A DNA stretch of 64,000 bases. Origin: Vigna angularis. Its lineage: Eukaryota; Streptophyta; Magnoliopsida; Fabales; Fabaceae. The DNA is taken from positions 42,617,440 through 42,681,439 of the forward strand of contig NC_068972.1 in NCBI RefSeq assembly GCF_016808095.1, written 5' to 3'. The translations under genes and the position numbers were made by a program. The notes beneath the pieces were generated by a model that saw nothing but the letters and a program-made list of their open reading frames with translations, searched no databases and was not told where the DNA came from. Positions 35,584-48,532 of the stretch are shown here, piece after piece. The number at the start of each line of letters is the position of its first letter. Position 1 is the first letter of the stretch.

Positions 35584-37593
35584 TGTGAGATCTCGGAAAT
35601 TTAAACCATAATTACTGTCAAATCTGTCATTACTGCACTGCTGAGTCACCTGGCTGCTTCCTTAAATGCACCGCGCCACACGTTCAGTGCATTAAAAACG
35701 CACTAAACGCTGCATGCACGAGCGCCACTTGTCACGTTGGAAGTTTCTGAAGTCAGAGTGGGTGTGCAGGTGTCGGCTTGGGACACGTTCGTCCGCACGA
35801 ACGTGGATTGAACAAAAATGATTTTTCGAAAAACCCTTCCACTCACCTGTACCATTCATCTTCTTCCTCAGAACCCAACTCTCCATTTTCTCTAGCTTCT
35901 CTCTAGAACCTGTTCACCTTCTCTCTTCTGTAACTCACCATTCCCTTCTCCGATCACGTTTCAGAACCGTAGAAACGTTCCTGGAGACGTGAGCATCATT
36001 CTGGACCGAACAGAATTTGGATCGGTACTGGTAAGTTCTCATTTCTAAGCGATCGTCCTTTTTGGTTTCATGCGAACCCTAGTTCTGGTTGCATGCATGA
36101 GTTTTAGATCTGAGTTATTCTGATTTCCGGTGTTTTAGATTAAGTGGAAACTGTTGAGCGAAACCTGAGGGTAGGACGTTGTTAGAGGAAACACTAAGTC
36201 TTGCTTGTTGGGAGTACACTGCTATCCAGGTAAGGGAAGCTTAATAATTTAGTTCATACGTATATGATTGTGTGCGAGCATGATAGAAATAGAATGTATG
36301 AGATGTATGCTGTGTTGAGTATGCCTGAACGATCGCTGTTATGCCTGAGTGAATATGGTATGTGTGGATTGATACGTATGAATTAGATACTGGGTGATTA
36401 TTTTATGGTATGAGTTGTTAATATGAATTCTATAAAGTATGAGAAATGTTGAGTAGAATAGATGAAAAATCTGAATCTGATAAGCCTGTCTATGATAAAA
36501 TACGTTCGTCATCGTACGGTCTTATACCGTTCGGTTTCTCTAAAAATGACTTAGAGTGGAATTCTTTCATTTGGGAAGAATTCTGTCCGAGAACGAGCGT
36601 CCTCATTTGAAATACTATATTCGAGCGTTCGGCTCAGCATAGTGATACCAGATACCTTAACTTAAATGATTTCAAATTATACCCTTACATTTTAAGTAGC
36701 GCTCGGTCTTACACTGAGCGTTCGTCCTAAATAGCGCTCGGTTGTACACTAAGCGTTCGTCTTAAGTAGCGCTCGGTCTTACACTGAGCGTTCGTCCTAA
36801 ATAGCGCTCGGTTGTACACTAAGCGTTCGTCTTAAGTAGCGCTCGGTCTTACACTAAGCGTTCGTCCTGAGAAGTGTACGGTCTTATATCGAACGCTCGT
36901 CCATACCTTTGAATTGCAGAACGTACGTAAAGAGCGTTCGTCTCAAATAATCAGTAAATGAGTATTCGCTTTCGGTCATTGACTGGCGGTCGATCCTGTT
37001 AAACACTTGTTCTCAGAGTACTAAATATTCGTCTTGTTGTATCTTTATTCTTTTGAATTTAGTCTAAGGTCTTTAAATCCAAATTGTTCTGAATCATTTA
37101 TATTATATCGCTAAGAGTCGGTTCATTTAACTGATTCTCGCGAAAGTCACGTTCGTCCTCGTTGTGTAGAGGATTGAACGCTCGTCTTTTTATGGAAGTG
37201 GAACATAGAATGAAAATGTAAATAAAAGGAAGTATTAAGGTGTGCGAACACTATAAGAAGTGAAATTATGATTTTGGTATTTGCACGAGCGTTCCATGGA
37301 GGAACGACTCTGATGTATATATATTGAATATTAAATTTGGTAAAGTATGACTGTGGATAAGTTAAGACTCGCTGTCCATCCTGATGTTCCGTGAATACTA
37401 TCTTCATGTAGAGGAAGTATGTCATGTGTGGGAACGGCAGGAGGTCCTTAGTCCATAAGTTAACATGGGCGACGTAAGAACGGACTGACCTCGAGTGGCA
37501 GCTGTTTGGTGTATCCCAGTTACTACACCACTCGGGTGCAAGGACGCTTGTAACTACACAGATTCATACAGTCCGGACGGTCGGTCTAGTATT

Positions 37594-37631
<38 letters not shown>

Positions 37632-38117
37632 GATGTTATATATTGAAGTTATGTGTTTGTTTGATTTGAAATGTTGATGAATATGTTGAAGTATGAATTA
37701 AATTACTTAAGCTTACCCTTTCGTTTTTCCTTGTGTTGTCATATTGTCTTTGTACGTTCGTCCTGTCAATGCAATGATCATCCGTGTGGATGTGAGCACA
37801 TGGAGCGCGTCACTTGAAGAGGTGCTGGAAGAGGAAAATTTGGAAGACGCGAATCTGGTGGATGTCGAAGTTAAAGCCGAGCCTTAGAGCGCTCGCGGGT
37901 TTCTGTAGTTAGTTTATTATTGTTATTTTGAACGTTCGGTCATAGTTTTGTAAGACTGTTCGTCTTTGAACTTCTGTATTATATCGCGCTCGTTGTTTCT
38001 GTATGTTTATGCCGTTCGGCTTTTAACGCTCGTTCGGATTTTGTAAGACTGCACTGTTTTATTAGCTTAATGTAATTAATTCTGATTATGGTAATTACTA
38101 TATTTTGGGATGTTACA
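35584..38117 (+). repeat. Tekay-2 3' LTR
   Basis: Pairs with 28178-30814; the length difference of about 100 bp is due to the shorter TA tract. Substitutions are visible, for example, near 36127, 36164 and 37755. Confidence 0.95.
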
Positions 38118-39894
38118 CTCTTCGTTTTCACGCTAAACACCCATCCTCCATATTCACTCATGGCCATCGCCTTCGTCTTCATCCCTCTCTTTTCCATATT
38201 CATCTCTGAACCAAAACCTCCAAACAACCCATGATCTTCATCCCTTTCCTCTTCATAAACCTGGTTCCCCCGTGACACCCTTCCAGCCACCTTTTCCTTC
38301 TACTACCACTTTTCACAGAACAGGAAACCAGGCCTTCAAACCTCCCTTCATCTTCAACACTCACGGCTACTGGGAACACCCACGGCTACTGGGAAGCCAT
38401 CATCTTCAGCTGACTCTCTCAACCTCTGACCAGGGCCTTTGCCTCTCACGACCTTCACCCGTAACCATCCCAACAACCATTCCATTTCACTTCCAACATC
38501 CATTACCTCCAACACTAAACCCCAAGATTATCATCTTCATTCATCATTCACCTCTGACCACTCTCCATCAGCTCCAACACCCGTGAACTCACTCCCATCT
38601 TCATCCATATACTGTTTCCCATATCATCATCTTCACCTTACCCCCACGGCCAACACCTTTCTTCCTTCCCCTCCATCAACCTAACATCATCATCCATACC
38701 ACCCCACGACCAACTTCACCATTTTCATCTAAAAACACCTTATACTCGGCCACTACCAACACCTCACGGCCACCACCTATCCTCACCCAGTCATCATCTT
38801 CACCCATATTCACCCACTGTCACAGCCACCCTCGAGCACCCACTACCACAGCCATCCTTACGCACGGCCAACATTCATCATCCTCCCTCACACGCACACT
38901 GATAAGCTCCCTTTTGCGCTCCTCTGATCATCCCACCAATAACCCGTATCTACCCACCTATCACACACTACTCACTGGTTCCCCCCGATCCTCTCACCCG
39001 TGGTCTTCACACCATCTTCAACATCCTAACCGCACGGCTTTTACCTCTAACACTTTATCCTCAACACCAAACACCTCTGCCTTTCACCTCCTCCACCTTC
39101 CAATGACTCTCCGGCCTCCTCGACCCTCACCGTCGTCTCACGCCGCTATCCCCGGACCACCTCGACCCTCATCGTCATCTTCTCCTTGCCTCCATAGCAA
39201 CCATGCGCCATCAGCAGTAGTGGAAACTCCACTCCCAGCCGAGAACCAACAGCACCGTAACTGGAACACTTTCTACCGATCCCTAAGGAACCACCGTCCA
39301 CCGCTCTCGCTGGCCTTGTATAGCGGCGCGCACATGGACGCTCCCACCTCTACAGCTTCGACCTTCAATCCCTCTGGAACCCTCACCTCCGCAAGCACCA
39401 GATTCTCCCAGTTGACCGCTTCAGCTACCCGTACTCCTTCCTATTCACGCCCCCTACTGCCTTTCTGCAAACAAAAAGGAGCTTGGGCTTTGAGCCCGTT
39501 TTGGTTCAAAACAAACAAATAATAATGATAATAAATTGGGCCTGACAAGCGTACACTCAATGCACCTCCAGTTTCATTTTTACACCCTTGGCGAATACAA
39601 AGACAAAAAAAGGAGAGGATTTTGGGTCCAAACCAAGGAACTTCAATTTTACTCCGCACACTGGTTTTTATCTCTACACCTTTATGCTTATTGGTTATTT
39701 TGTTTTGTGCTCTTTAATATTTTTTTCTTTTACTTGATTGTTTTATTTTCATATGTGGTTACGTATGATAACTCCACTCTTTGTATCTTTTGTTTTGTCA
39801 AATTTGTTCATAAAAAATAAAAAAAAATATAAAAATAAAAATAAAATAAAAGACAAAAAAAAAAAAAGAAAAAATCTAAAAAAATATCAAAAAT

Positions 39895-40225
39895 ATGTTT
39901 TAAAGGTTTAGGCAGATGTGTGATCGCACGCATCGTCCTTGTGCCAAAAACTTTTTCTCTTTCTTCAAAATCCCAAAAATTTGTTTTAAAGGTTTAGGCA
40001 CATGTGTGATCGCACGCATCGTCCTTGTGCCAAAAACCTTTTCTCTTTCTTCAAAAAAATGCCAAAAATACATTCCAAAGGTTTAAGCACATGTGTGATC
40101 GCACGCATCGTCCTTGTGCTAAAAACTTTTTCTCTCTTTTAAATAAAATTACAAAAATATGTTTTAAAGGTTTAGGCACATGTGTGATCGCACGCATCGT
40201 CCTTGTGCTAAAAACCTTTTCATTC
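39895..40225 (+). repeat. Four hairpin repeats near the Ogre-B LTR 3' end
   Basis: Four units of about 70-90 bp share TGTGTGATCGCACGCATCG bracketed by GGCACA and TGTGCC (or AGCACA and TGTGCT). The stem pairs change in a compensatory way between units. The copies in the right LTR are at about 51778-52110. Confidence 0.8.
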
Positions 40226-40319
40226 TCCTAAATATAAAAATACCAAAAAAATATAAAATCTTCAAAAACTAAAAACATTCACTTTTTCAAACAACAAACA
40301 ATATCGCCTTGCCAGAACT

Positions 40320-40510
40320 ACGTGATCCTTGATTCTCCATCAAAAATGGAGATACGTAGGAGCAAGGCCAGTCCTTGTCAGGTTCATTTCCCCAAAAATC
40401 CAAAATCAATTTCTTCAAGCAAATTTCTCAAACAATTTCAAAACGAACTACGGAACCCTGATTTCTCATTCTGAATGAGAATACGTAGGAGCAAGGTCAA
40501 TCCTTGTCGG
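40320..40510 (+). other. Two paired-hairpin modules upstream of the Ogre-B primer site
   Basis: Module 1: TCTCCAT (40334-40340) pairs with ATGGAGA (40346-40352). Module 2: TCTCATT (40464-40470) pairs with AATGAGA (40474-40480). Each is followed by ATACGTAGGAGCAAGG and a second stem CAAGG-N5-CCTTG. Right-LTR copies lie at about 52200-52395. Confidence 0.78.
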
Positions 40511-40830
40511 GTCCAAAAACCTAAAAAATATTGTTTGTTTCTTTCGAGTTTTATTTCAAGGGAAAGTTAAACATTTTGAAAACCACATCCATATTCGCAT
40601 ATTTAATTAAAGGTACTGCCTTAAGGCAGGCGTTGTAGGGTGCTAATACCTTCCCTACACGTAACCGACTCTCGAACCAAGAATCTGGTTCTAATAGACC
40701 ATGCCTTATCATTTTATGGTTTTTCCGTAGTTTTCCAGAATAAACTATGGTGGCGACTCCAATCTCTTTTTTCAAAACTTCGTTTCTTTTTCGGACCGTC
40801 GTCCCGTCGCGATTTCCCGTTTGCGACAGA

Positions 40831-40848
40831 TGGCGACTTCACTGGGGA
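40831..40848 (+). other. Ogre-B primer-binding site
   Basis: TGGCGACTTCACTGGGGA two bases after the 5' LTR. It resembles the tRNA-Arg site described for Ogre elements. A shorter match, TGGCGACTCC, occurs inside the LTR at 40751. Confidence 0.75.
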
Positions 40849-42540
40849 AGTCAGAGAGTCAGGCCATTTAATTAGATAAGCGAATTCGATGTGGTTTTTC
40901 ATTATGTTTTTATTCCCTTTTTCCTTATCTATGTTTGACATGTCTATTTATCTGTGTTTATTTTTGCAATTGTTGTTTTACATTATAATCTCCCTCCACA
41001 CAATATGCATATCATGAGTGAGGCCCTATACCCGGGTCTGAGCGCAACTTAGAAATAGAGGGGTTGTGTAGCGGTGTCACTCTGGGATGTACTTCCTGTC
41101 TGGCTATCGTGAGAACTCCAGCTAAAGTCTGTTCTCTTCATTTGTGTCTCCACATCTAGTTGATTACTCTGACTGTTGTGGAGAAACAGTGAAAAGAGCC
41201 ATAGCTCTAGTGGCCTTGATTTAAGGATTAGGAAGCTATCCTTGTGAGTGCATATATTTGGCCTTAGAACTTTAGTCACTCAACCTTCGATAAGGCACAA
41301 AAGGGAGATTAATTGTTCAAGTTTGTCTGTCAGTCTTTTTCTTTCTATAAATGTGTCATGTTTCTTTTGATAAAAAAAAAAGAAAAGAAGAGAAAAAAAT
41401 TGATAAATAAATAAATAAAATTTGAATTCATAATTAATTTTGTCTCGGAATCATTCTAAAAAAAAATAAAAATTGAAGAAAATCTTGAGTCACTTGTCTT
41501 TCTTACAAATTGTCAAACTCTTGTTTTTCGAAAATAGAAAAAATGATAATCAAAGACAAAAGTTACAGTGTCAGACTTTTCCGAGGTCAAATGTCTAATC
41601 AAAAGTAACAATTTGATGCTTTCTCTTGAGACGTTTGTGCGCATGGTGCTTGAAAAATATCACCTTCCAAAATAAAAGGATTTTCCCCTACAAATACTGT
41701 CACTGCCCTCAGGAACAAAGTAAACCTTTACACCAGGAAAAATTGGTCTGGTGATCCCTGAATCCATTGAAAAAAGAGAGAGAGAGTTGAAAATGAATAA
41801 TGTCTCAGGAAGAGAGGATCTCCTTGCCAACTAGCCAAAAGTATGCACAAGAAAATCAAACCAATTGGGGCCACCTTTTAGCCGATCCTTTCATGCCCAC
41901 TACTTCTTCTAAAAAGAACCCATACCCCAAAAAAAAAATGGGGCAGCCGGGTGGATCTCACCCCGCGACTTTTCCTTGAATATCATCAATCCATAATCTC
42001 AAAATTGGGGCAGTTGGGTGGATCTCACCACGCGCCTTTTCCTTGAAATTCATCAACCCATAATCCCAAGACTGGGGCAGCTTTGTAGATCTTACTTGGA
42101 TTTTTCACCCGAATTATCATGGATTCATCATCATACTCATTACACAAAACCGGGGCAACTTTTAGGTGCCTCATAGGAGTGCATGAGGTGACGTGCCGAC
42201 ATGGCTATCCCATTATCTTCCAAACCATTCTAAACAACTCTCATCCTTCAAGCATGTTGTGTTGACGTCTCGGAAGAAAAAGTCAAAATGTAATAATCTC
42301 AAAGTTAGATCTCAGATGTATGACATTCCTCACTTTTCTAAGCATTGGAAATAATGACCAGTTTGATGATTGCAAGTAAGACAATTGACTCGAAAAAAAA
42401 ACAACAAAAACAAAGCAAACGTTTTTATTTCTGATCGAAACCTTTTTCATTCATATGAATGGTTATCCAATCCTTCTTATTCTTCAAAAAAAAATAAAAA
42501 TAAAAAAAAATCATCAAACTTTCTCATATCAATTTTTGTT
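40849..42540 (+). other. Ogre-B interior, non-coding
   Basis: No ORF1, gag or pol is recognisable. 41510-42380 is homologous, in opposite genomic orientation, to the Ogre-A 3' region (21290-22810). 41940-42170 has three copies of a GGGGCAG..GGTGGATCTCACC-type motif. Confidence 0.7.
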
Positions 42541-43100
42541 TTTTGGCCCCCAAGCCCAGCTTGCCTGGCCCACAAAAGCCCAATTCCTACACTGGCCCAT
42601 AAAAGCCCAGTTCCTACACTGGCCCATAAAAGCCCAGTTCCTACACTGGCCCATAAAAGCCCAGTTCCCATACTAGCCCCATAAAGGCCCAGTTCCCACA
42701 CTGGCCCCCATAAAAGCCCAGTTCCTACACTGTCCCATAAAAGCCCAGTTCCCATGTTGGCCCACAAAAGCCCAGTTCCTACACTGGCCCACAAAAGCCC
42801 AGTTCCTACACTGGCCCATAAAAGCCCAGTTCCTACAATGGTCCATAAAAGCCCAGTTCCTACACTGGCCCCCATAAAAGCCTAGTTCCTACACTGGCCC
42901 ATAAAAGCCTAGTTCCCATGCTGGCCCACAAAAGCCCAGTTCCTACACTGGCCCATAAAAGCCCAGTTCCTACACTGGCCCACAAAAGCCCAGTTCCTAC
43001 ACTGGCCCATAAAAGCCCAGTTCCTACACTGGTCCATAAAAGCCCAGTTCCTACACTGGCCCATAAAAGCCCAGTTCCTACACTGGCCCATAAAAGCCCA
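42541..43100 (+). repeat. 27-bp tandem array in Ogre-B
   Basis: About 20 units built on GGCCCATAAAAGCCCAGTTC followed by CTACACT, including the dyad CCAGT-N6-ACTGG. Confidence 0.95.
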
Positions 43101-43390
43101 GTTCACACACTGGCCCCTAAGCCCAGCTCACACTGGCCCCCTAAGCCCAGCTCACACTGGCCCCCTAAGCCCAACTCACACTGGCCCCCTAAGCCCAGCT
43201 CACACTGGCCCCCTAAGCCCAGCTCACACTGGCCCCCAAAGCCCAGCTCACACTGGCCCCCTAAGCCCAGCTCACACTGGCCCCCTAAGCCCAGCTCACA
43301 CTGGCCCCCTAAGCCCAGCTCACACTGGCCCCCTAAGCCCAGCTCACACTGGCCCCCTAAGCCCAGCTCACACTGGCCCCCAATCCCAGT
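43101..43390 (+). repeat. 24-bp tandem array in Ogre-B
   Basis: About 12 units of GGCCCCCTAAGCCCAGCTCA followed by CACT, a variant of the preceding 27-bp unit. Confidence 0.95.
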
Positions 43391-46380
43391 TTTCATACTG
43401 GCCACCAAACATAATTTTCTCTAAAAAAAAATCTGTTTTTCAACTAGTATCATCATTTTCCTTTTCATATTCCTTTTCTTCATGCATAAAAAATAAATAC
43501 GCAAAAGTTGAGTCAATTATTTTCGATGCAAATCATCCATTTTATGAGATTTCAAAAAAAAAAAAAAATTGTGTAAGAGATGTCATAATCTCCTGGAGTC
43601 AAATGATCAAGTCACATTTTCTTAAGAGATATCTGTGTGTGTATTGCTTGAAAACATCATCCTTCAACCTCCACTAAACCAAAGATTGACCAAATCATGT
43701 TCTTGAGCCCAAATAATAAACACCAAGTTTCACACTAGGGCAGATTTTCCATTACCTCCACTGGCTTTCATTTGGGAGATCCTGGAATTCGTTAGGACAA
43801 AAAAAAAAAAAAAAGAGAAAAATGACTCTTGTTGAGATCGTTTAGTCTTGTCTCCTAATTAATTTTTTGAAAACAAAACGATCAAAATTTGAAATGATGT
43901 GTGGCCATCTTTCTTCATCCAAAAACAAAAAAAAAATATATATATATATCCATTGATACCAAATTTGAGCCAATATGAATTTTCTTTTCAAAATTTACCT
44001 AAACAAGGGTTACCATCACAATATAAGTCAACTCAAGTTGCAAACAATAAAGAACAGACTTAGTGATCAAATGAAGAGAGTTCATCAAAAGTAAAGCAAA
44101 AATAGAAAGAATCACAAAGTGATGACAAACAAAGAATGAAGTTTGCAAATTAGCAAGGAAAGTCAAAACAGATTTGACAAATAGCTGATACAAGGTGCAG
44201 ATGGTAACCCTTGTTTCAAATAACCCATAAAACTTTTATTTGAGCCTTTATATCCTTTCTTTCAATACCCCTTAGCCCAAGCCACATTACAAGCCCAATA
44301 AAAGTCCACACAGATTGAATAATTGTTGCTTAAATTTTCATAAAGCTTAATTTTGAAACAAGACAAAATGACTAACAATGCAGTAAAAAAAAAATGATGA
44401 AAAAGTAAACGTCCTCGGAAGAAGGGAACTCCTTATTTGATTAAGATTATATGAAGGAAAATCAAGCCAATTAGGGCAATACTTTCAAGCCAATCATTTC
44501 CATATCCATCACAAATTTTTGAATAAATCCATATCCCGTTCAAACTCTTTCCCCGATTCCCAAATTAGGGGGACAACATTGTAAGTGTTACATAACCTTT
44601 CCGCCCATTCTTCAAAACTAAGGAAATTTTGTGAGTTTCATATGTTTTGGCCCATTCAAAATATGGGGCAACTTTGTTAGTCTCACATTTGTTTCATCTG
44701 TATATTCAAGGTTCGTACCAAGACCGGGGCATCCCTTGTTGGGCCTCTCAGATTTGTCCGCATTGAAATTCATAGATCCACCCTCAAAACAGGGGCAGAC
44801 ACTTTGGGGCTTTGCATGATTTTGAGTCCAAACCCAAAGTGGGGGGCAACCTCTTTTTGAACCTCACATAATTGACTCTACCCAAAACTAGGGACAACTC
44901 TGTGAGTTTCATGTGTTTTGACCCATTCAAAATATTGGGCGTCTTTGTTAATCTGTCATCTGAATATTCAAAGCTCATACAAAGACTGAGGCATCCCTTG
45001 TTGGGCCTCGCATGATCTTGGTTCGCCCCGAACTTCAAAAATCCATCACCACCAAAATTGGGGCAATTTGTAAATCTCACACTCCCTGATTCATGACTTA
45101 TTCCCTCACAATTCACAGATACATTTGCCCATACCTATCTTTTTACCATGCCCCCAAACTGGGGCAACTTTTGAGTATCTACGACCTCACATTGGCATTT
45201 GTAACTGTTTTAAGGAGTAAGAGGCCCAAGTAGCCAACTCGGTACTCTCCAAATCCTTCCACACATTTGTCCCAACCCTTGATATCAAGCATGTACACAC
45301 TAGTATTTCACCAAGAAATAATGTCCAGCACACAAGCTTCATTTTGAACATTTGATTTCAAAATTTGACATCCATTACCAAAAAAAAAAAATGGAGGTCC
45401 TCATAAATTTAATGATTTCAAAGAAAGCAAATTGACTCAAAAAAAAATATGTCATAGTTTTCCATTACAAAAAAAAAATCACATCATGTACATATTTGCA
45501 TAAACTTTGAATTTAATTTCATGAATGTTTATCAAATCTTCCTCCTTGCAAAAAGACAAAAAATCAACATGCATCAAAAGTTTTCTCCTCCAATTTCAAA
45601 ATTACATCAAATCTTCTTCCTTCAAAAATTCAAAAAAATCAACATGCATCAAAAGTTTTCTCCACCAATTTCAAAATTACATCAAATCTCCTTCCATCAA
45701 AAAGACAAAAAAAAAAACAAAAAAAAAATCATCAACACACAACAAAGTTTCTCCTCAAATTTAGAAATTTACACCAACCATATTTCTCTCACATATCGAG
45801 ATTTCAAATTCTTGTACAAAAATGCAACACTTTGTTTATTGATTTCAAAACTTTCAAAAAAAAAATCATCAGAGTCAACATCATGTACATATTTTCAAAA
45901 ACTTTGAATTTGTTTTCGTGAATATTCATCAAATCTCCTTCTTTCAAAAAGACAAAAAAAATCAACATGCATCAAAGCTTTCTCCTGTAATGTCCAAATT
46001 TACATCAACCATGTTTCTCATTTCAAAAAAAATAAAAATGGACACCCATTTCTATCTCAAGAAAAAAAAATCAAAACATTTCAACATCTCAAAAATTCCA
46101 ATTTTTTTTTTAAAAAAAATATAAAAAAATCAAAAAAAAATCAAAGCATTTCAACATCTCAAAAATTCTAAAACTAAAAAAAAAATCAAAAAAAAATCAA
46201 AAAAATTTCAACATCTCAAAATTTCAACAAATTCCAAATTTTCAAATTCAAAGCAATCAAACATTTTTCCCTCTGCCATTTTATCTCGGCCATCTGCAAG
46301 ATAATGGTCGAACGCACTTTTCAGTTTTATTTTATCTCGGCCCTCTGCAAGGCAATGGTCGAGCCCAACAATCAAACTCA
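43391..46380 (+). other. Ogre-B interior with degenerate repeats
   Basis: No gene. Degenerate GGGGCAAC-containing segments (44540-45180) and a roughly 75-bp repeat with ATCAACATGCATCAAA at about 45540-45990 (four copies), then A-rich DNA. Confidence 0.6.
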
Positions 46381-46383
46381 TTC

Positions 46384-48345
46384 ATTCATCCATAGGGTTA
46401 CGACACCCTCCACGAGGTTTGGACACCTCATTCACTTCATCCATAGGGTTACGACACCCTCCACGAGGTTTGCACGCCTCATTCATTCATCCATAGGGTT
46501 ACGACACCCTCCACGAGGTTTGGACACCTCATTCACTTCATCCATAGGGTTACGACACCCTCCACGAGGTTTGGACACCTCATCAACTTCATCCATAGGG
46601 TTACGACACCCTCCACGAGGTTTGCACACCTCATTCACTTCATCCAAAGGGTTACGACACCCTCCACGAGGTTTCTACACCTCATCAACTTCATCCATAG
46701 GGTTACGACACCCTCCACGAGGTTTGGACACCTCATTCACTTCATCCATAGGGTTACGACACCCTCCACGAGGTTTGGACACCTCATCAACTTCATCCAT
46801 AGGGTTACGACACCCTCCACGAGGTTTGGACACCTCATTCACTTCATCCATAGGGTTACGACACCCTCCACGAGGTTTCTACACCTCATCAACTTCATCC
46901 ATAGGGTTACGACACCCTCCACGAGGTTTGGACACCTCATTCGCTTCATCCATAGGGTTACGACACCCTTCACGAGGTTTGGACACCTCATCAACTTCAT
47001 TCATAGGGTTACGACACCCTCCACGAGGTTTGGACACCTCATTCACTTCATCCATAGGGTTACGACACCCTCCACGAGGTTTGCACGCCTCATTCATTCA
47101 TCCATAGGGTTACGACACCCTCCACGAGGTTTGGACACCTCATTCACTTCATCCATAGGGTTACGACACCCTCCACGAGGTTTGGACACCTCATTAACTT
47201 CATCCATAGGGTTACGACACCCTCCACGAGGTTTGGACACCTCATTCACTTCATCCATAGGGTTACGACACCGTCCACGAGGTTTCTACACCTCATCAAC
47301 TTCATCCATAGGGTTACGACACCCTCCACGAGGTTTGGATACCTCATCAACTTCATCCATAGGGTTACGACACCCTCCACGAGGTTTGGACACCTCATTC
47401 ACTTCATCCATAGGGTTACGACACCCTCCACGAGGTTTCTACACCTCATCAACTTCATCCATAGGGTTACGACACCCTCCACGAGGTTTGGACACCTCAT
47501 TCGCTTCATCCATAGGGTTACGACACCCTCCACGAGGTTTGGACACCTCATCAACTTCATCCATAGGGTTACGACACCCTCCACGAGGTTTCTACACCTC
47601 ATCAACTTCATCCATAGGGTTACGACACCCTCCACGAGGTTTGGACACCTCATTCACTTCATCCATAGGGTTACGACACCCTCCACGAGGTTTGGACACC
47701 TCATTCACTTCATCCATAGGGTTACGACACCCTCCACGAGGTTTGCACACCTCATTCACTTCTTCCATAGGGTTGGTACACCCTCCACGAGGTTTCTACA
47801 CCTCACCCACTTCATCCATAGGGTTGGTACACCCTCCACGAGGTTTCTACACCTCACCCACTTCATCCATAGGGTTGGTACACCCTCCACGAGGTTATTA
47901 CACCTCATTCACTTCCATAGGGTTGGTACACCTTCCACGAGGTTTCTACACCTCATCAAACTTCATCCATAGGGTTACGACACCCTCCACGAGGTTTGCA
48001 CACCTCATTCATTCATCCATAGGGTTACGACACCCTCCACGAGGTTTGGACACCTCATTCACTTCATCCATAGGGTTACGACACCCTCCACTAGGTTTGC
48101 ACGCCTCATTCATTCATCCATAGGGTTACGACACCCTCCACGAGGTTTGGACACCTCATTCACTTCATCCATAGGGTTACGACGCCCTCCACGAGGTTTG
48201 GACACCTCATTCATTCATCCATAGGGTTACGACACCGTCCACGAGGTTTGTACACCTCACTCATTCACTTCATCCATAGGGTTACGACAACCTCCACGAG
48301 GTTTGTACACCTCATCCACTTCATCCATAGGGTTGTTACACCCTC
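46384..48345 (+). repeat. 51-bp tandem array in Ogre-B
   Basis: About 38 units with CCATAGGGTTACGACACCCT and CCACGAGGTTT followed by a variable GGACACCTCATTCAC, CTACACCTCATCAAC or GCACGCCTCATTCAT segment. Variants recur in blocks, and a GGTTGGTACACC subtype dominates near 47760-47940. The unit is 17 codons long, so long spurious frames stay open. Confidence 0.97.
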
Positions 48346-48517
48346 CGCAATGTCTACACACCTCGATTCTGTTAGCCTTGTTCATATTTGTTTTAAATTT
48401 TCCTATTGTTCATTGTCCATTTTGAAATCTAGACGAAATTAGTGTTTCTTTCTTTACTTAGCTTTTACTCCAATAATACGAAAATTCAAAATTTTCATAT
48501 TATTCAGCAATATCTAA

Positions 48518-48532
48518 GTAAAGAGGGGCAGC
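48518..48532 (+). other. Ogre-B polypurine tract
   Basis: GTAAAGAGGGGCAGC directly precedes the 3' LTR and equals the Ogre-A tract. Confidence 0.92.

Noticed and set aside
38914..39522. A 202-codon proline/serine-rich frame in the Ogre-B LTR
   Set aside because: The CT-rich LTR segment lacks stops by composition; the sister LTR has a TGA inside the same frame (near 50989).
46304..48123. Two long open frames (267 and 330 codons) with repeated SIGLRHPPRGLDTSF
   Set aside because: The 51-bp unit is a multiple of three and has no stop, so frames stay open by arithmetic. They lie in the non-coding interior of Ogre-B and are not a protein family I know.
46390..48340. Telomere-like TAGGGTTA in each 51-bp unit
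   Set aside because: The plant telomere unit TTTAGGG is not present in tandem; the match is only part of an unrelated unit.
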